A stretch of DNA of 64,000 nucleotides from Rhinopomastus cyanomelas. Taxonomy: Eukaryota > Chordata > Aves > Bucerotiformes > Rhinopomastidae. The notes beneath the pieces were generated by a model, which saw only the letters and a list, made by a program, of their open reading frames with translations, had not been told where the DNA came from and made no database searches. A program made the translations under genes and the position numbers. Below, piece after piece: positions 60,594-64,000 of the stretch; position 1 is the stretch's first letter; the number at the start of each line of letters is the position of its first letter. The stretch covers positions 1-64,000 of the forward strand of contig VXBP01003652.1 in NCBI GenBank assembly GCA_013400115.1, in the 5' to 3' direction.

Positions 60594-61360
60594 TACGCAT
60601 GAGGGGCCCATCAGCTCACGCATGAGCACCCCAGTCACTTCCGCAGCGGCACCCGATGAGTTCACGCATGAGCACCTGATTAAGGCACACACGAGCGCAC
60701 AATTAATTCACAAACGAGCCCCCGGTTGCTTTCTGCACGGGCGCCCGGGTACTTTGCGCTGCACCGCACACCGCCCCGGGCAGCAGCACCCAATTCATTG
60801 ATGTGTGGGTGCCCCATTAATTGGTGCAGGTGCTCCCCACCAGTCCGTGCCCGAGCGGCCCAATTAATTTCTGCAGGAGCATCTGATCCGCTCACACCCG
60901 ACTGCCCAATTAATACCTGCACGAGTGTGATACCTGCTAATTGCACTAATTCACACGCGGGTGCTCCGTTAGCTCACGCAGCGGTGCCCAGCGGAGGTGC
61001 GTGTGAGTGCTTCGTTAGCCCAGGCACGGGCATCACGTGAGTTCATGGGTTGCCCAGAAAACTCATGCATGAGCACCCAGCTGCTCCCTTTTGCTCACGC
61101 CTGAGCCCCCAGGCAATTCATGCATGGGCACCCCATGAAATCCTGCAGGAGCACCCAGTTAGTTCACCTAGAGACACCCGAGTGATTTAAGCTCAAGCAC
61201 CCAATTAGTCCCTACGTGATCACCCCATTTAATTTTGCATAAGCACCCGTCTAGCTCAGGCATGGGTGCCCAGTGAGTGCAGGTGTGGGTGTCCCGTTAA
61301 CTCAGTGCCTGTCTAGCTCAGGGTGAGTGCAGGTGTGGGTGTCCCGTTAACTCATTCTGA
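60594..61360 (+). repeat. Degenerate minisatellite, about 23-bp unit
   Basis: Roughly 30 diverged units share a core like CACCCAATTAATTCACGCA, with GAGCACC as the most regular landmark. Successive GAGC landmarks near 60640-60740 are 23-24 bp apart. The 3' end has a fresh 32-bp duplication. Confidence 0.85.
61273..61354 (+). repeat. 32-bp exact direct duplication at the minisatellite end
   Basis: The segment starting GTGAGTGCAGGTGTGGGTG occurs at 61273-61304 and again at 61323-61354, 50 bp apart, with GTCTAGCTCAGG also repeated before each copy (61249 and 61311). Confidence 0.9.
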
Positions 61361-62744
61361 GCACCCATGGGTGCCTGGTTTTCCCTCATCAAGGTGCTGT
61401 GCTGGGCATCCACAGCATGTTCAGCCAGCCCCAAACCCAGTGAGAGCTCCAGTATGGGGTGATGAGCAGGCTCAACCAGACTGGGATGTGTAAGGATCTG
61501 CCAGGACTCCAGGAAGGAGTCGCAGCGAGTCTGTGGGGGAAATAAATGCCTCAGGACCCCAGTGCCATGTCTGCGTGGTGATGCTGGACCAGTCACCCGT
61601 AGGTTGGCAGAGCTGGAGTGTCCCTGCAGCAGTGACTGGAGACTAGAAATTATTAACCCTGGCCTCCCTGATAAGGCAGCAGTGCCTGTGGACCTGCAGG
61701 ATCAAGGTGCTGTTGTAGTGGCTGGAGCAAGGGGGGACATGTGGAGGCTCTCTGGAGACTCCTTGCTGGCTGTTGCATGAGGATGGTGCTTGCTGAGCAT
61801 TGGGGTGCTCAAAACTGCTCGAGGACAGACCTGTGCCATTGCAAATGGGAGGCCAGGCTGGACCTCCTGCTCAGGATCCCACTGTGTCCTCCTGCTCAGG
61901 ATCCAGCCCTGCAGCAGAACCCCTGCCCTGGCAGGAGAGGGGACAGCAGCTCAGAACAAGCCCTGTGGGTCTGGAGCATCCTGTAACCTGCGGATGTGCA
62001 GCATCCCTGGAGCCCTGTGGGGTTGAAGAATCCCACCATGGCCAGGGATCCCCAAACCACTCGGAATCCATCCCCTCTCCTGCACTCCTGTCCCAGCACA
62101 GTCCAGTGAGCAGGAGCTCCCTGCAGCGGGGCAGTGATGGGGTTTGCAGTGCCGGGTGCCTGCTCTCCTGGCTGCCTGGCACACACAAATTAACTGATGA
62201 ACCAGAGCTGTTTCTTTCTTCTCTGCAGCGGCAGCTGGGTAGTGGGAAGAGAGGGGGCACACGCGGGGCGGGTGGTGACGGAGCTGTCAGTCCCTGCCTG
62301 TGCCGTTGGGGATTGATGGAAAGGTGGGGGTAGACGGTTGGGGATTTTTTGGGTACCGGTAGCTGGGAAGAGGGTGCTGGAGGCTGTTGGGGCTGAGGTG
62401 CGAGAAGGGATGGACCAGGCACCGCTGCGAGGGGCCCGTGGCCATGTAGGGCAGCTCCTGGGATACCCTGCTGCTCCTTGGCCCTGCTGCTGCCTGCGGT
62501 GCCAGCCTTGCGCTCAGCATGTCCCTGCACTTTGCTAAGAGCAGCAGAAATGAAGATGTGGCCAGCACTAGCCGTGTGGTGCACGGGGGGTGTGTTGGTG
62601 GTGCGTAGCCGGGGCTCCTGGCTCGGCGATGCCTCTCTTGGCATCGCGGTTGGTACCGAATACTAATACCCTGCCTTTGTTTAGCACCTTTCATCCCCAA
62701 GGATCCCGGGGCACGCTGCATCCGCTAACAAGCTGCTACGTGGG

Positions 62745-62754
62745 CTATTTATAG
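62745..62754. promoter_or_regulatory. Possible MEF2 site
   Basis: CTATTTATAG exactly fits the MEF2 consensus and sits inside arms GGCTAT and ATAGCC. One chance match in 12 kb is not remarkable, so function is unproven. Confidence 0.3.
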
Positions 62755-64000
62755 CCAAACCCATAGCAGCAGCGGGAATGGATCCCTGGGGAACGTGGCA
62801 CGGAGCAGAGCCTGGCTGCAGTCCCGGTGCGATACCGGCCCTGCTCCACTGGGATGGGGCTGCTGCGGGTCGTCCCTTTGTCCTTGAGCGTGCAGGGTCA
62901 AACCTGGCTGAGTTTCGTAGGGCTGTGAATTGATTTGCATCGGCTCAGCATCGCGCCCTGATCAATGCTGGGGGAGGGAAATGCAGCAGCAGCTGCTGCA
63001 CAGGTACCTTCTGTGAGCTCAGGGAGCTGCAGAGGGACAGCACTGCCCCTGCGTCTGCCCCCTGTTCCCATGATGGGTGGCTCTCCCCAGCCAGGAGAGC
63101 AGCAGGTCCCCAAGGCTCCCATGGGTCCCTGTGGGTCCTTGCTGTGGGGACAGGGAATAGCCCTCGGAGCATCAATGCCTGACGAGGTTGGAGCGACTGG
63201 GCAGTGGCAGCTGTGAAGTCATCGTCTGTCTCTGATCGGCTGCTGCAAATACAGGCAGGTACCCGCTCAGTCCCAGTTAGCCCAGCTGCAGAGAGACTGG
63301 GCTCAGGGCCATGGTGATTCCCTGTGCTGGGAACACTTGGCCCTGGGGAGAGGGAAGATTTGGTGGCAGCAGAGGTGGGGGGTTTCCCAAGGACTGGGAG
63401 GTGAGGCCACATGCCCACCCCAGGGCAAACCCTGCGGCTTCCCTCGCACAGGGGGCAGGAGGAAGGGCATCGGTGCCAGAGCACTGCAGCAGGGACGGGG
63501 CTTCGTGTGGTCCCATTCCAGGGATGTCAACAAACACCTCTGTGGGAGCCCAGTGCTGGTTTTCATGTGGCAGCCGAACAGTCCTCGCAGTGGGAAAAGC
63601 CTCTCTGGGGAGCATCGCGCATCCCTCCTGTGGGCATGAGGGGAGCCAGCTCCATCCCTCTCCTCCCACCCCAGCCCAAGGGTGTCGTTACCAGCGCTTC
63701 TCCTGCACTAAAAAAAGCAGATTTCTTAATTGTTTCCTGCTGGAGTTGAAAGGCAGCTCCCGGGCCTGAAATAGCACGTTGGGGGAAACACAACCCAATG
63801 AGAGAGAGAGGAGGTGGTGATTTGCCCAGAGGAGCTGAGCCAAGCCCTGGCTGCAGCCCCGAGGCGGCTGCTGTTGCCCCTTTCACCTGCCCTAAGGGCT
63901 GCCTGAAGTCCTCTGCTGCTAGTCCTCTTCCTCACACCTACCTTCATCAGCACCTGCTGGTGACTGGAGGCTGCAGAAATGGAGCCTGGGGCATCTCTGG

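Larger units (their letters stand above)
52045..64000 (+). other. NCS1 intron 1, 5' part
   Basis: It starts GTGAGTG and continues past the window end, so it is at least 11.9 kb. It is GC-rich. Contents: a G-rich start, one CR1 (56000-56505), several AT-rich islands, a CpG-rich patch (56640-56840) and a minisatellite (60594-61360). Long open frames here (up to 257 codons on the minus strand at 61871-62644) have no recognisable motif and reflect few stops in GC-rich DNA. Confidence 0.85.

Noticed and set aside
61871..62644. Minus-strand open frame of 257 codons
   Set aside because: Pro/Ser/Gln-rich sequence with no domain, in GC-rich intronic DNA where long chance frames are expected. Other frames overlap it on both strands.
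52045..64000. Alternative first exon of the short NCS1 isoform known in mammals
   Set aside because: I looked for a short ATG exon ending in the right phase before a GT donor and saw none I could support; it may lie beyond the window.

Overview
The window is vertebrate nuclear DNA, almost certainly from a bird. It has spliced genes with GT-AG introns, two CpG-island promoters, and more than twenty CR1 LINE 3' fragments with bird-type tails (CTAATGTTCTGTGATTC or repeats of ATTCTATG). I see no Alu, B1 or L1 elements. Several CR1 copies look young and closely similar, which suggests a lineage with recent CR1 activity, such as woodpeckers and relatives. That last point is inference only.

Positions 1-41660 hold one complete gene on the + strand, the orthologue of GPR107 (GOST family, seven-transmembrane Golgi/trans-Golgi protein). 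I placed 18 coding exons (195-36262). Their joined length is 1668 nt, an open frame of 555 codons plus stop, with every splice phase matching. The protein has a signal peptide, a luminal domain with a furin-like KPKR site between the only two luminal cysteines, seven membrane segments and an acidic/basic cytoplasmic tail. Intron 14 uses a GC donor. A possible long 3' UTR (to about 41660) carries three AATAAA signals and no CR1 fragment.

Positions 41661 to about 51900 are intergenic and rich in CR1, including a nest of CR1 copies at 46.9-48.0 kb. One part of that nest is an inverted near-duplicate of a block in GPR107 intron 4.

Positions about 51500-64000 hold the CpG island, first coding exon (51981-52044) and at least 11.9 kb of intron 1 of NCS1 (neuronal calcium sensor 1). 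The rest of NCS1 lies beyond the window. GPR107 next to NCS1 in the same orientation matches the arrangement on human 9q34. A 24-base N gap sits just before the NCS1 start codon. The intron is GC-rich, with one CR1, scattered AT-rich islands that may be regulatory, and a degenerate minisatellite of about 23-bp units (60594-61360) rich in TTAATT cores.

I found no new protein system. The most unusual items are the TTAATT minisatellite, the inverted composite repeat with an embedded 47-bp tandem, and the GC-AG intron. Family names come from recognising protein motifs; no database search was possible.
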